IMG/VR virus record: IMGVR_UViG_3300033153_002985
Span: 1-38,408 of that record
Reading direction: 5' to 3' (one strand)
DNA length: 38,408 bases
DNA from: a virus
In this document: positions 21,530 to 30,354 of the stretch, in pieces
Layout: every line of letters starts with the position of its first letter
Position numbering within the stretch: position 1 is the stretch's first letter
Notes under the pieces: generated by a model
Told to the model about the DNA's origin: nothing
The model's database searches: none
The model's input: only the letters and a program-made list of their open reading frames with translations
Made by a program: the position numbers and the translations under genes

Positions 21530-23344
21530 TTATACAAATAAGTACCCATCGGTACCGTCTGGGTTTAATCCGTTGTCATCGGCAAAATAACCGTACAACT
21601 CTTTATATTCGTCCGAATCCGTAGAATAGTCAACCGCGTCATCTGGTGCAAAATATCCGAAATTCAGATCATCAAAGAAAGAGGTGCGAACTTTGAGCGC
21701 GAAGCGGTGCGCTGTTGATGTTTCTTTCGATTCGATAACATAATATCTCTTAAGCGGTATCGCGCCTGTGTTGTCCTGATCGGTGCGTGTTGCAATGTCA
21801 ATATAAATACCTACTTCTATTTTGTCGGCGGCATCTACAGAAAAAGACAACTCGACTGGTGTATCTTTCGCATAATTCACCAATGCGGAACTGAAGCCGC
21901 TTACTCTTGTTTCGCTTGTGAACCATCTCGACATTATGTTTTTAACACGCTTATCGCCGTATAGGTCTTCACCCTCTTCTGTCAAAGCGGCTGTTATTAA
22001 AGTCTGTGCATAATCGTCTTCATCTTTGAGCTGTGACCAATCATAAGGCGAGTATGATACCCACATCTGCGTAAGTCGCTCGCTGTCGTTCTTGGTGATC
22101 TTCATTGAGCCGCCGACTATCTGCGTATTATCATAAAATGCAGGTACTGTGTCAGTTGGTGGTGAAGGTGCTATGGCTTTTATTTTAACCTTTTGGGTGA
22201 GCGCATCGGCCCACATTAAGCACATTGATTGATATGTAAGTTCGTCGATTAGCGTACCGACTCCTGTGGGCTTTGATACGATAGTATGGTGATTCACATC
22301 GCTGAACCAGGCGGCCTTTTCGTCGTCCCATTCGTCCGGGTCTGATGGATTATCATTATAAGGCAGGTACGAGACGGGAATATCTGCATAATCTTTGCAT
22401 AGTTCGTAAAGAATATCAACAAAATTATCATCAAACACTTTGCACTCTTGAACCGTATCGTCTTCGCTATGGCTTTCCGCTGTGGTACCATATTGACCGC
22501 GTACGATTGTTAAAACGTCGCTACTGCGCGTGAAGTCCATTATCTCATCACCAATGCGTATCAGGCCGCTTGCTGCATATTCTGAGCCTATCCCTGACGG
22601 CGTTAGCGTTGCTGTTGTATCTGAGTCGGTAATGTCTGCGAAAAGAGATCCTTCGGACGGCGCCGGGCATTGGGCGCGTTCGTTGTCAATCTTTTTGAGC
22701 GTGTCTATGCCTGTGATTTTAACGATACCTTTGGAATCGGGGCCTTCGATATTTTCAATCAAGTATTCGCGAGTCTCGTAATTAAAAAGGCTGAATCCAT
22801 CGGCTGTACCATGCACAACCTGAGCGCCGTCTTTTACGACCGGAACGCCGTCTTTTACGACTTGTATCGGCCCGGCACCTGAGTACCCGGTCATCACCTT
22901 GATTTTACGGCCTATGTAATATTTATTCCTGGCTATCAGTTTGCCGAAGAAAGTACCTTGCTCTGTATCGTAAGAACGGCTTGATTGATACGGGTCTATG
23001 CCTATATCGTCGTGCTTAAAATCCCTGAGAAGTACGGTACATTTACCGCGATATCCTAGTCCTTGACCGAATGTAACGCGATTGGGTGCGATATTGGCAC
23101 TGATAAGACAAGGGTGCATTAATTCGCCGATAGGTACGAGTTGGTTTTCCTGGATAAAGGTGTGCGTTACTGTGGCCCCTGCGAAGTTGGCAGTGTCTTT
23201 GCATGTTGAGCGTGTGTTATAGCACTCTTCGCCCGTAGCGGTACAAGGCGATACACCAAATGTTAAAGAGCAGTCGCTTAACTCTATTTGACATATTGAT
23301 GACGTTTTTCGGCCAAATTCTAACGCCTCAGATGAGTAGCTCAT
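21530..23344 (-). CDS. tail hub / baseplate-like protein
   Basis: A 604-residue protein, the largest after the tape measure. It is mostly beta, with several Cys near the N-terminus (CSLTFGVSPC, CYNTRSTC). The position directly after the distal-tail-type gene and before the adhesins is that of the tail hub (gp27-like/Tal-type) in siphoviruses. Assignment is by order, size and composition. It overlaps the upstream gene by 17 bases. Confidence 0.7.
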   Translation of the reverse strand: MSYSSEALEFGRKTSSICQIELSDCSLTFGVSPCTATGEECYNTRSTCKDTANFAGATVTHTFIQENQLVPIGELMHPCLISANIAPNRVTFGQGLGYRGKCTVLLRDFKHDDIGIDPYQSSRSYDTEQGTFFGKLIARNKYYIGRKIKVMTGYSGAGPIQVVKDGVPVVKDGAQVVHGTADGFSLFNYETREYLIENIEGPDSKGIVKITGIDTLKKIDNERAQCPAPSEGSLFADITDSDTTATLTPSGIGSEYAASGLIRIGDEIMDFTRSSDVLTIVRGQYGTTAESHSEDDTVQECKVFDDNFVDILYELCKDYADIPVSYLPYNDNPSDPDEWDDEKAAWFSDVNHHTIVSKPTGVGTLIDELTYQSMCLMWADALTQKVKIKAIAPSPPTDTVPAFYDNTQIVGGSMKITKNDSERLTQMWVSYSPYDWSQLKDEDDYAQTLITAALTEEGEDLYGDKRVKNIMSRWFTSETRVSGFSSALVNYAKDTPVELSFSVDAADKIEVGIYIDIATRTDQDNTGAIPLKRYYVIESKETSTAHRFALKVRTSFFDDLNFGYFAPDDAVDYSTDSDEYKELYGYFADDNGLNPDGTDGYLFV

Positions 23345-24098
23345 GCCATGCCTCCCCCGTTACTCGAATTGATTGGTACATTGCGTCTTTATACGGCTGT
23401 CTGCTCTTGCTTACGTCGATTTGAACCAACACCGCATCATCTGGGTACTCTGAATGATTCCATGAGAAAACAAGCGGATTACTAAGAGAATGCTCGATTA
23501 ATGGTTCCCAATTGGCGCGAAGCCATGCGGGTGTGATTATGTCGAAGTTGGCCTTAAAGCCGTTTTCTTTGCTTTCTACTGAGTTACCCAATTGTAGGCC
23601 TGTTTCGCTCTTGTTAGATAGCTGTTTGAATTTCCTATCCATGTGAGCAGGTGTGAACCCGCCGCTGATTCCGCGCTGCATTGTCATGTATTCGCCAATT
23701 ACGATAATGCCGATGGATGGGATCAGAGTAGGGGCTACGACTTCGACACGGAAATAACGCTTGTTTACAGAGGTAAAGATATCAAATATCATCTGGCTAT
23801 CTGACTTTTGCAGGGCAGAGGTTAAATCCGTCCAGCCTGTCGCGCCATCGGCAGACCATTGCAGCTTAGCTGTGGAGTTTTTCTCTGTGAGGTTATGGCT
23901 GAACACGGCGAAGCAGTCAACGTCTACCGCTGCGCCTGCATCTACGTTGATGTAGTATGTCCCGGTAGCTGATGGCTTATGAAAGTATGCGCTCTTCCAA
24001 TTGGTGACATTAGACACCGGAAACGAAGCGTCTGAACTTGTCGCCGTTACCGTACCAGTGGTCATTATGTTTTGATAAAGAAAAATAGGCAAACTCAT
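23328..24098 (-). CDS. distal tail protein-like
   Basis: A 256-residue protein with an N-terminal beta-sandwich of galactose-binding type (residues ~15-140: 'WKSAYFHKPSATGTYYINVDAG', 'LQWSADG'). A second beta part follows. This plan occurs in distal tail/minor tail proteins of phages with similar gene order. The ribosome site AGGAGT lies in the last codons of the inserted AP2-type gene. Confidence 0.7.
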   Translation of the reverse strand: MSLPIFLYQNIMTTGTVTATSSDASFPVSNVTNWKSAYFHKPSATGTYYINVDAGAAVDVDCFAVFSHNLTEKNSTAKLQWSADGATGWTDLTSALQKSDSQMIFDIFTSVNKRYFRVEVVAPTLIPSIGIIVIGEYMTMQRGISGGFTPAHMDRKFKQLSNKSETGLQLGNSVESKENGFKANFDIITPAWLRANWEPLIEHSLSNPLVFSWNHSEYPDDAVLVQIDVSKSRQPYKDAMYQSIRVTGEAWHELLI

Positions 24099-24700
24099 AA
24101 AACACTCCTATTGCAACTTAATAATTCTGCGTGCTTCTGCAATCCTTTTTTTACTTTATCGTCTTTGGAGAGCAATGCGTATCGATTAATTTCTGATATT
24201 TTTACTGTTAGATATGCATGGTGTGCTTCTTTTATTGAACCATAGCTACCTATATAACACCGCTTCCCAGCTATGGTTATTTGAGCAATATATTTTTTAT
24301 TTGGTTTGTTTAAATATACCCCCTGCGGGTAGTCGCCTCTTATTTTTTCGTTGCTTCGAAGAATCCCGTTTAATTCTTTCGAAACAAAAACACATCTGCT
24401 CGGCGCATATACTTTGTTTCCCGGGCGTACTATATCTTTATCTAGTTCTTTTCCTTTCCAATCCCTGTTCGCCATCCATTTTTTAAAATTAGAAAAATAA
24501 TGCCATTCTTCACATACAGAAACATCTGAATACGTTATTTGCCTTTTGTGAAACTCTTTGTCATATGCGCGCTTTAGCATATTAACCCATTTCATGTAGT
24601 ATGGGCAAAGAATGCATTTCCCGTTATCATCTTTCCATCTTACTGGCTCGCTGGAATCATTTATCCCGATACCGCATATTAGTTTATTCTTTTTTCTCAT
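24095..24700 (-). CDS. AP2-domain homing endonuclease-like protein
   Basis: A 201-residue protein: 'CPYYMKWVNMLKRAYDKEF...SVCEEWHYFSNFKKWM...DKDIVRPGNKVYAPSRCVFV' (the family's HNH-like core), then a C-terminal AP2 segment 'GVYLNKPNKKYIAQITIAGKRCYIGSYGSIKEAHHAY'. Such genes are selfish and sit between structural genes, here tape measure and distal tail. It is linked to both by ATGA overlaps and has no promoter of its own. Confidence 0.85.
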   Translation of the reverse strand: MRKKNKLICGIGINDSSEPVRWKDDNGKCILCPYYMKWVNMLKRAYDKEFHKRQITYSDVSVCEEWHYFSNFKKWMANRDWKGKELDKDIVRPGNKVYAPSRCVFVSKELNGILRSNEKIRGDYPQGVYLNKPNKKYIAQITIAGKRCYIGSYGSIKEAHHAYLTVKISEINRYALLSKDDKVKKGLQKHAELLSCNRSVL

Positions 24701-26811
24701 GATGCAAACCTTACATTAACGTTCATATCCTCTGATGTCTTAACAAACTCTTCAATAAAACCCCTCATGTTATCTTCGCTCATAAATGCGCCTCCCTCCG
24801 GGAATCCTGTAAAGGTAAAAGTTCTGTCTCTTGTCTCTGCTGTGACTGGCCCTGCTATATCAGACGGTGCTATCCCCGGCGTTGTTGTGCTTCCCCCGCC
24901 TGCTGTTGGTGCTGATGTGGTGCCACCACCACCGCCGAAAGATGCTCCTAGTATATTTTGCATTTGTGACATTTGGGCAGTAAGTGCAATGCCGCCCATT
25001 ATTGCACCTAATACTGGGCCACCTATCTTAGTTCCGAAGGCGTAAGAGTTCATCACCGCCTCAGGAGTAGCGATTGCAGCATTTGCAAGAGCCGCCGCTT
25101 TGTTTATTTCAAACATTGCTTTATTTCCATTAGCGACACCCGCTGTTAAAGAAGACATCTCGCTTAAAACGGCTTTTGTTTTTTGCTTCGCGGTCATCTC
25201 GTCGAATTTTCTTCTCTTCAATATGCCTTGCGCTTCGATATTCCCTAAATTGGCCTGATGTTGTAGTTCCAATTCTTCCAACAATGCTTTGCGCTCAACC
25301 TCTGTCACCATCTTTTGATTAAACGCATCTTCAACGATAGCGACTTCGCCTGCGAACTGCGCCAAAAGTGCCTCCTCGTTGAACATCGAATGTCTGAGGT
25401 TGTTGTATGCCTCTTTAATGGCGTCTATTTTCTCGATAGTCTCTTCGGGGTCTGCACCCTCTTCGCGTAGCTGGTCGCGTAGTGCCATTTGTTCGACAAG
25501 TTGGCGGCCTGTTTCGGTTTCAAGGCCGACACCCATTTTTCTTAGCGCATTAAGGTATTCGATACCACCGACATTATTTTGTACCATGTCGTTTTGAAGT
25601 CGTAGATTAACTAATGTTTCTTCTGCATTTAGCTTTTGTTTAAGCTGTTCGTTGTTGTATTTTTCTATAGCGTCTAATGCTTCTTTGTTTAGCGTTGTAT
25701 CTGCCGTAGGCGTAAGGCTTGATATTAATTCCGTTTTGTCTACTTCTGCTACTACCCCAAACAATTTAATATACTCGTCGGATAGCTTTTTTACATTGGC
25801 CTGTGCTTCGTCTGCCTTGGCTGCGATTACTTCAAGATTTCCAGCACCAAATCCGCCTTTTGCAGATATCGCCATTTTCGCGTTTAATTCTGACGCTAAC
25901 GCTGATGCTTTTGTAATTTCATCTATAAGCCTGAACTCTTCACGCTTCTTATCAAGGTCTCTGAGATGCTTTATTTTGTTGGTTATGTTGTCAAGCTCTC
26001 CCGCCAATCCCACTGCAAGCTCTTTTGTATCAGCAAATACATTTTTCATCATTTCGCCTGTGAGCTGTTGCCATGAGTTTGTGAGGTTTGAGGTTGCTTC
26101 GTCCATTGACTTGGCGGGGATAACCATTTCTTTCAGGCGATCATTAACAAGCCCGGCTACATCGTCTGTTTTTCTTAGCTCTTCATTTGTGAGGCCGAGT
26201 GAGTTAAGGAAACGTCCGAAGTCTGAGTTTGCTAATACTGTACCGCTTCCCAATGCATCGACTCCAGCTAATACCGCTTGAAACGGAATATTAGAGGTTG
26301 CGATTGATAGTCGTTTTGTTAATTCGATCATCTCTTCGGTAGATGCACCTGTTTTCTTCATGGCTGCGAATTGAGCGTTGAAAAGCTGTGTAGTCTGTCC
26401 GAGCGTGTGCGGGGTGAGCGCGTTGATCTCCTCTAGTCCTTTCATTGCTTCGGTTGCATCACGTGTCGCTAGTGTGTATTTCCGCGTGATGTCTAATGCT
26501 ACGCCTTTGGAATCTACATCGCCCGATGTTGCAACAATAAGCCTTTTTAGGGCCGTGATGTTGTTCTCCATCATGCGGTTGTACTCGAAGCCGTCCGCTA
26601 TGGCTGTTTTAACAATGCTTAACGCGCCATAGGCCGCCGCTAGGCCACCGACGGCGACCGCCATATTCTTTAATGATGATATGTTGCCATGTGATTGTTT
26701 TTCGGTTTTAGAGAGGGATTCGCCGAGGTCGTCGATACTATCGGTTATTTTTTTTAGCTTAATCGAGCCGTCGTCTTTAACATCAAACTTTAATATCAAC
26801 GACTCAGCCAT
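24697..26811 (-). CDS. tape measure protein
   Basis: A 704-residue protein, largely helical. Hydrophobic segments lie near residues 48-72 ('NMAVAVGGLAAAYGALSIVK') and in the C-terminal third ('GPVLGAIMGGIALTAQM'). A long coiled-coil middle and a Gly/Thr-rich linker near 640-665 complete it. It follows the G/GT chaperones, as in lambda. Length predicts a tail near 105 nm by the usual 1.5 angstrom per residue rule (inference). A late promoter lies directly upstream. Confidence 0.9.
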   Translation of the reverse strand: MAESLILKFDVKDDGSIKLKKITDSIDDLGESLSKTEKQSHGNISSLKNMAVAVGGLAAAYGALSIVKTAIADGFEYNRMMENNITALKRLIVATSGDVDSKGVALDITRKYTLATRDATEAMKGLEEINALTPHTLGQTTQLFNAQFAAMKKTGASTEEMIELTKRLSIATSNIPFQAVLAGVDALGSGTVLANSDFGRFLNSLGLTNEELRKTDDVAGLVNDRLKEMVIPAKSMDEATSNLTNSWQQLTGEMMKNVFADTKELAVGLAGELDNITNKIKHLRDLDKKREEFRLIDEITKASALASELNAKMAISAKGGFGAGNLEVIAAKADEAQANVKKLSDEYIKLFGVVAEVDKTELISSLTPTADTTLNKEALDAIEKYNNEQLKQKLNAEETLVNLRLQNDMVQNNVGGIEYLNALRKMGVGLETETGRQLVEQMALRDQLREEGADPEETIEKIDAIKEAYNNLRHSMFNEEALLAQFAGEVAIVEDAFNQKMVTEVERKALLEELELQHQANLGNIEAQGILKRRKFDEMTAKQKTKAVLSEMSSLTAGVANGNKAMFEINKAAALANAAIATPEAVMNSYAFGTKIGGPVLGAIMGGIALTAQMSQMQNILGASFGGGGGTTSAPTAGGGSTTTPGIAPSDIAGPVTAETRDRTFTFTGFPEGGAFMSEDNMRGFIEEFVKTSEDMNVNVRFAS

Positions 26812-26838
26812 AGAAAGCCCTTATTTTTTGATAATGTT

Positions 26839-26869
26839 AGTGTAAATAATTAGCATTTAATAGGGGCTA
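26839..26869 (-). promoter_or_regulatory. late promoter, tape measure gene
   Basis: TAGCCCCTATTAAA (26869-26856), 11 bases, TACACT, then TAACATT. The layout is identical to the copies before the portal and tail tube genes. The first TAG is also the stop codon of the GT frame. Confidence 0.7.
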
Positions 26870-27220
26870 TATGTTGACAGGTGACACTATTTCATGCTCG
26901 AACTCGCCCATAACTTCCAGTACCATAGCCTGATAATCGCCCGGTATGGCGAAGGTGTCCATTATGCGAAGCAGGGCCGACACGTCGAAGGTGCCGTTTT
27001 TAACGTCCCTACCATAACTGGCATACCCATAGCAATCAACTAAAATCCGTTCTATGGACAATAAGTCGGGTGCATGATAGATACATCTGTATTTATCTTT
27101 GTAGGGTTCGTGCTTGTCCCCAGGGATATCTAATATACAAGGCGGCTTCCCGTCTGAGAAATTAGAGCATGTCCGACAATCGGGGCCGCGCTTTCTTTGC
27201 CATCTGAGATGACTTAGGAC
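26867..27220 (-). CDS. tail assembly chaperone T domain (made by -1 frameshift, G-T fusion)
   Basis: This frame has no good start but is open in the -1 frame from the slippery site at 27220-27226 to the TAG at 26867, giving 117 residues. Fused to 142 residues of G it makes a ~259-residue GT protein. GT proteins recruit tail tube subunits onto the tape measure. The T part begins with a Cys cluster (DCRTCSNF..PPC..., then C-x-C-like residues) that may bind zinc, which is not usual for lambda GT. Confidence 0.85.
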   Translation of the reverse strand, partial: VLSHLRWQRKRGPDCRTCSNFSDGKPPCILDIPGDKHEPYKDKYRCIYHAPDLLSIERILVDCYGYASYGRDVKNGTFDVSALLRIMDTFAIPGDYQAMVLEVMGEFEHEIVSPVNI

Positions 27221-27645
27221 TTTCCCTTGACGGCCTTTTTCTTCTTGGCTTCTTTGATCTCTTTTTTGTCAAACTCGTATATCTTGGTTTGCACCGCCGC
27301 GACAAGAACATCAAGCCCTTCGCCGTTCCATATAGCCTCTTTCATTTCGTGAGTGCATGGGATGTCATTCCCGTTTTCATCTTTGAGCCCTTCCCATGAT
27401 ACGATAGAAGCAATGAATTTTTCTTTTGAAGAGTTCCCGCTATTGGTAGTTATTTTTATGTCGTCTGGGTCGCCGCTGATGTCAGAGGAGTTAATCAGCA
27501 CGTTAATAGCATCTGAGCGGTCTAATTGCTTGATAGTTATGGAGAACTCTTCCGAGGCAAAAGAAGTGCCTTTAAATAGCTCATCTGTGTTCTTAAGGGT
27601 GATTGTTTTCTTTTCGGTTTGAAGTTGGTCTTTGGTTAGTATCAT
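27214..27645 (-). CDS. tail assembly chaperone G
   Basis: A 143-residue protein between tail tube and tape measure, with a Lys-rich C-terminus (KKEIKEAKKKKAVKGKS). It is the shorter product of the G/GT pair. The start has AAAAAGGCCAC upstream, which is duplicated in tandem. Identified by position and by the frameshift signal. Confidence 0.85.
   Translation of the reverse strand: MILTKDQLQTEKKTITLKNTDELFKGTSFASEEFSITIKQLDRSDAINVLINSSDISGDPDDIKITTNSGNSSKEKFIASIVSWEGLKDENGNDIPCTHEMKEAIWNGEGLDVLVAAVQTKIYEFDKKEIKEAKKKKAVKGKS
27220..27226 (-). promoter_or_regulatory. -1 programmed frameshift site GGGAAAG
   Basis: The minus strand reads AAG GGA AAG TCC TAA, so G-GGA-AAG is in the required phase, six bases before the stop of G. 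It is the same heptamer used in phage lambda G/GT. The -1 frame continues without a stop for 117 codons. Confidence 0.9.
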
Positions 27646-27678
27646 TTTGTGGCCTTTTTATAGTTTTGTGGCCTTTTT
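27645..27678. repeat. tandem 15-bp repeat at the ribosome site of G
   Basis: TTTTGTGGCCTTTTT occurs at 27645-27659 and 27664-27678 (plus strand). On the minus strand this is two copies of AAAAAGGCCACAAAA. The second abuts the ATG of G. Confidence 0.8.
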
Positions 27679-27709
27679 TGTAGTGCGACAGGCCACCGCC
27701 GCACCGCTG

Positions 27710-28642
27710 TTAAGCGTAAGAAGCAGTGCCGTTTGTAAGAGTTGCTTTCAAGACCGAAGCGTCGGCATGATCGTCATAGTAACCTTTATAATTAAAAGAC
27801 TGCACAAGGCCCATCGGAGTATCTACCGTGACGCCTGTTGGTTCAAGCACAAGTTCTGCTACTTGGAACGCAAGAATATCCGCGCCCGATGTAAGCGTGA
27901 TGGTGATAGTCGTTTCGGTTTGGCTACGGGCCGCAAGCAGCAGCGTATCATCTACAAAGAGCGCGTCAAGCGTACCGGACACCATGGCAAGCCCCTCGGG
28001 AATATCACCACGAATCGCGCCATCATCAATCGTGTACTGGTCGCCGTCTAAGCTGTTGGTAAAATTGAGAGTGATGTTTTTAACGTCTGTTGCGCCTGAT
28101 AATGCAGCCTCAAACTTATTGAAACGGTCAAGGGCTACGACGGTAGGTGTCGCGACTTCTGATGTGTCTTTTGTCTCTTTGGCCCCGATAAGCGCGATTG
28201 ATGCCGTAAGTTCATCGTCGCCGCCAAAGGTAATCTCTAAAGAGTTGGCCTTCATACCGTTATCAAGGTAGAACAGAGATAAGTCGGTGTGTGCTTTTTC
28301 AATAAATGCCGACGGGGTATCGTCGCCCACTTTGAATACATGCTCGTATGTTGGCCCTGAACCTGTTGTGGCTGGCACGCCCATAAGAAGCTTAAGCCAA
28401 TGCCCAAACGCCGTAGCATCAACGGGAACGACTACAGATCCGTCAACAGACTTATAGCCGACAAAAGGGGCGGTCATGTTACGATTACCTGTGATTGTAG
28501 CGGTATCGTTTAATGCCTGAGTCTCTTTAAAGTCGAACGTGTTGAAGGGGAGTGTAAACGTAGCGGGTGAGCCTGGAGTCGTGCCGTAAACGGTTTCAAA
28601 TCCTAATCGCAGCTCTGAAGATGAGCCTTTTCCTTGAGCCAT
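27710..28642 (-). CDS. major tail tube protein
   Basis: A 310-residue protein starting 'MAQGKGSSSELRLGFETVYGTTPGSP', typical of tail tube proteins of the TTP_14 type. It has an alternating-strand body and a C-terminal domain. It forms the tube around the tape measure. It is preceded by its own late promoter, consistent with high-level production. Confidence 0.85.
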   Translation of the reverse strand: MAQGKGSSSELRLGFETVYGTTPGSPATFTLPFNTFDFKETQALNDTATITGNRNMTAPFVGYKSVDGSVVVPVDATAFGHWLKLLMGVPATTGSGPTYEHVFKVGDDTPSAFIEKAHTDLSLFYLDNGMKANSLEITFGGDDELTASIALIGAKETKDTSEVATPTVVALDRFNKFEAALSGATDVKNITLNFTNSLDGDQYTIDDGAIRGDIPEGLAMVSGTLDALFVDDTLLLAARSQTETTITITLTSGADILAFQVAELVLEPTGVTVDTPMGLVQSFNYKGYYDDHADASVLKATLTNGTASYA

Positions 28643-28669
28643 GATGAATCCTTATTTTTCTTGAATGTT

Positions 28670-28700
28670 AATATAAATCAAGCCCGTTTAATAGGGGCTA
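28670..28700 (-). promoter_or_regulatory. late promoter, tail tube gene
   Basis: TAGCCCCTATTAAA (28700-28687), 11 bases, TATATT, then TAACATT and an A-rich leader to the AAGGA ribosome site. The TAG doubles as the stop of the tail terminator gene. Confidence 0.7.
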
Positions 28701-29105
28701 TGAATACTCTCTAAACGTCACAGTAAACGGCAAAACGTAAAAGGTGTTCTTTGCTCCCATTTGCGCGCTTCCAGGATCGGCACTGCTCAGCGGGCTATCC
28801 GCCAATGGTACATCAAACACTAGGCCAGACATAGTGGCCTCTTTGAATATAACCTCTAGTGCATCGGCTAAAGTCTCAGCCCGCCCCGCCCCAATACCTG
28901 CGCGGGTATAGATAGCGATATATAAAAGGTACTCTTCTTTGTATGGTGTAGAGCCGCCCATTACTTCGCGCTCTGTTTCAAGTTGCCGGATAAGCGGGAT
29001 AATGAATTCATCCACATTAGCACCTTCGGTATTCTCATACACTATCGGCGTCGCCGACCAGTTGGCTTCCAAATACTCTTCAATTATTTTTCGTGCTGCT
29101 TTCAT
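28698..29105 (-). CDS. tail terminator-like protein
   Basis: A 135-residue protein. 'ARKIIEEYLEANWSATPIVYENTEGAN' and the 'YLLYIAIYTRAGIGAGRAETLAD' segment match DUF4128-type tail terminators that cap the tail tube at the head-proximal end. Its place between the tail completion and tube genes fits. Confidence 0.8.
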   Translation of the reverse strand: MKAARKIIEEYLEANWSATPIVYENTEGANVDEFIIPLIRQLETEREVMGGSTPYKEEYLLYIAIYTRAGIGAGRAETLADALEVIFKEATMSGLVFDVPLADSPLSSADPGSAQMGAKNTFYVLPFTVTFREYS

Positions 29106-29506
29106 AGTCCAAACTTCCTTTTTGTTTCGGCTTCGGCCCGCTTGTAAATACCTTCTGTAGCTTGCTTGGAGTGGCCCGCTTCCAACGCTTCAGCATACGC
29201 GAGATGATTTTGGATGATGATTGAGTCGCCTTTTTTAAACTTCTTTGAATACAAAGTAAAAGCATTTGCCATATTGTTTGCAAGTCCTTGATGTATAGCG
29301 TTCGGGTTTGCTGTCCAATTTGCAATTTTGTTAATGCTGATAATATTAGAAGCTCGGAATAGTCCGGTATCAACCGGGGATAGCTTCAAGATTCGGTTAT
29401 ATGCGAAATTAACAACATTCGCCATATTTCTGTTGCGTATCTTGACTGTTTTTTTGAGCTTCTTATCTAGTCCGCGCTGAAATGATTTTATGTTGCTCGA
29501 TATCAT
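29102..29506 (-). CDS. HK97 gp10-like tail/neck protein
   Basis: A 134-residue basic protein with 'NFAYNRILKLSPVDTGLFRASNII' and 'HLAYAEALEAGHSKQATEGIYKRA', the standard pattern of HK97 gp10-like proteins that complete the head-tail joint. ATGA overlaps at both ends. Confidence 0.85.
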   Translation of the reverse strand: MISSNIKSFQRGLDKKLKKTVKIRNRNMANVVNFAYNRILKLSPVDTGLFRASNIISINKIANWTANPNAIHQGLANNMANAFTLYSKKFKKGDSIIIQNHLAYAEALEAGHSKQATEGIYKRAEAETKRKFGL

Positions 29507-29850
29507 TTCCGCGCCTGCATGACATACATTACCGTTACGCCTTGCGCTACTATCTTCTCTACGTTGATAATGTCATGCGTTAAAGAATCTATCTCTACTT
29601 GACCTGTAATGGCTGGCTCTGTGCCTTTGTCGGCAATCGTCACCTTAATGTCACCCACGGCAACCAGGTTGCCCAATTCATTCGCTTTGTAATTCTCTAT
29701 AATGGCCTTCTGTGTTACAGGCGTTGGGGTCTTTGTGTTTGCCCCGGAAGCTGTGCTGTATGACGAAGCGATAGCGTTTATGATTATGTCGGTTCCAAAA
29801 TCATCAATCTGCTCAATAGCTATCTGTTTGAGGTCGGCGGCTATGCTCAT
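29503..29850 (-). CDS. head closure / head-tail joining protein
   Basis: A 115-residue beta-rich protein between the connector and gp10-like genes. Strands such as 'VGDIKVTIADKGTEPAITGQVEI' are compatible with a gp16/HK97 gp7-type stopper. Assigned mainly by order. Confidence 0.7.
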   Translation of the reverse strand: MSIAADLKQIAIEQIDDFGTDIIINAIASSYSTASGANTKTPTPVTQKAIIENYKANELGNLVAVGDIKVTIADKGTEPAITGQVEIDSLTHDIINVEKIVAQGVTVMYVMQARK

Positions 29851-30341
29851 CCTCTGAATACCTCAACTACGCCGGGGTTATTATCTAGAAATGGCGTAAG
29901 GTAATCAAGCACATAAGGCGGCAATTCGTTATTGGCAGGCTGAATCGTGTTGAAATCGACTTCCAATGGCCCCAGCTTCACCGAGTCGTAAGCATCGTTG
30001 CTGTCGGCTGCGGTCATGTCGGTAGAAAGCATGTAAATAGCCAATTCATAAACAGCGGTTTTTACACCAAGTGGTATCTCATCGACTGGATAGGTTTTAT
30101 TATCGATAGTCATTTCGGTACGAGGCCATTTAAGAGCCTGTGTTGTCGTGTAGCGCTCGCCCTCAAACTCTTCAAAGTCAACTCGCAGTGATGCCTGAGA
30201 GATTGCCCGATTCTTTACGTCATCGGTTCCCGTCCAGTTGTCCACATTTAGCCGTGTCAAAAAATACGCCTCTGCTTCCACTAGTGTTACATAACTGTTT
30301 GAATCTGTGCCGCCGACTGTCGCGTCTATTTCTAGAGCCAT
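29847..30341 (-). CDS. head-tail connector (DnaT-like/gp6-type)
   Basis: A 164-residue protein. 'SNSYVTLVEAEAYFLTRLNVDNW' and 'WPRTEMTIDNKTYPVDEIPLGVKTAVYELA' match the connector family often labelled DnaT-like in databases. It is a head-completion protein below the portal, not a replication factor. Overlaps the next gene. Confidence 0.85.
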   Translation of the reverse strand: MALEIDATVGGTDSNSYVTLVEAEAYFLTRLNVDNWTGTDDVKNRAISQASLRVDFEEFEGERYTTTQALKWPRTEMTIDNKTYPVDEIPLGVKTAVYELAIYMLSTDMTAADSNDAYDSVKLGPLEVDFNTIQPANNELPPYVLDYLTPFLDNNPGVVEVFRG

Positions 30342-30354
30342 TTAATATCCTTCA

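Noticed and set aside
25652-26281. 209-residue plus-strand frame opposite the tape measure gene
   Set aside because: It is an antisense shadow: Ser/Ala/Leu-rich composition mirrors the tape-measure codons, and there is no ribosome site.
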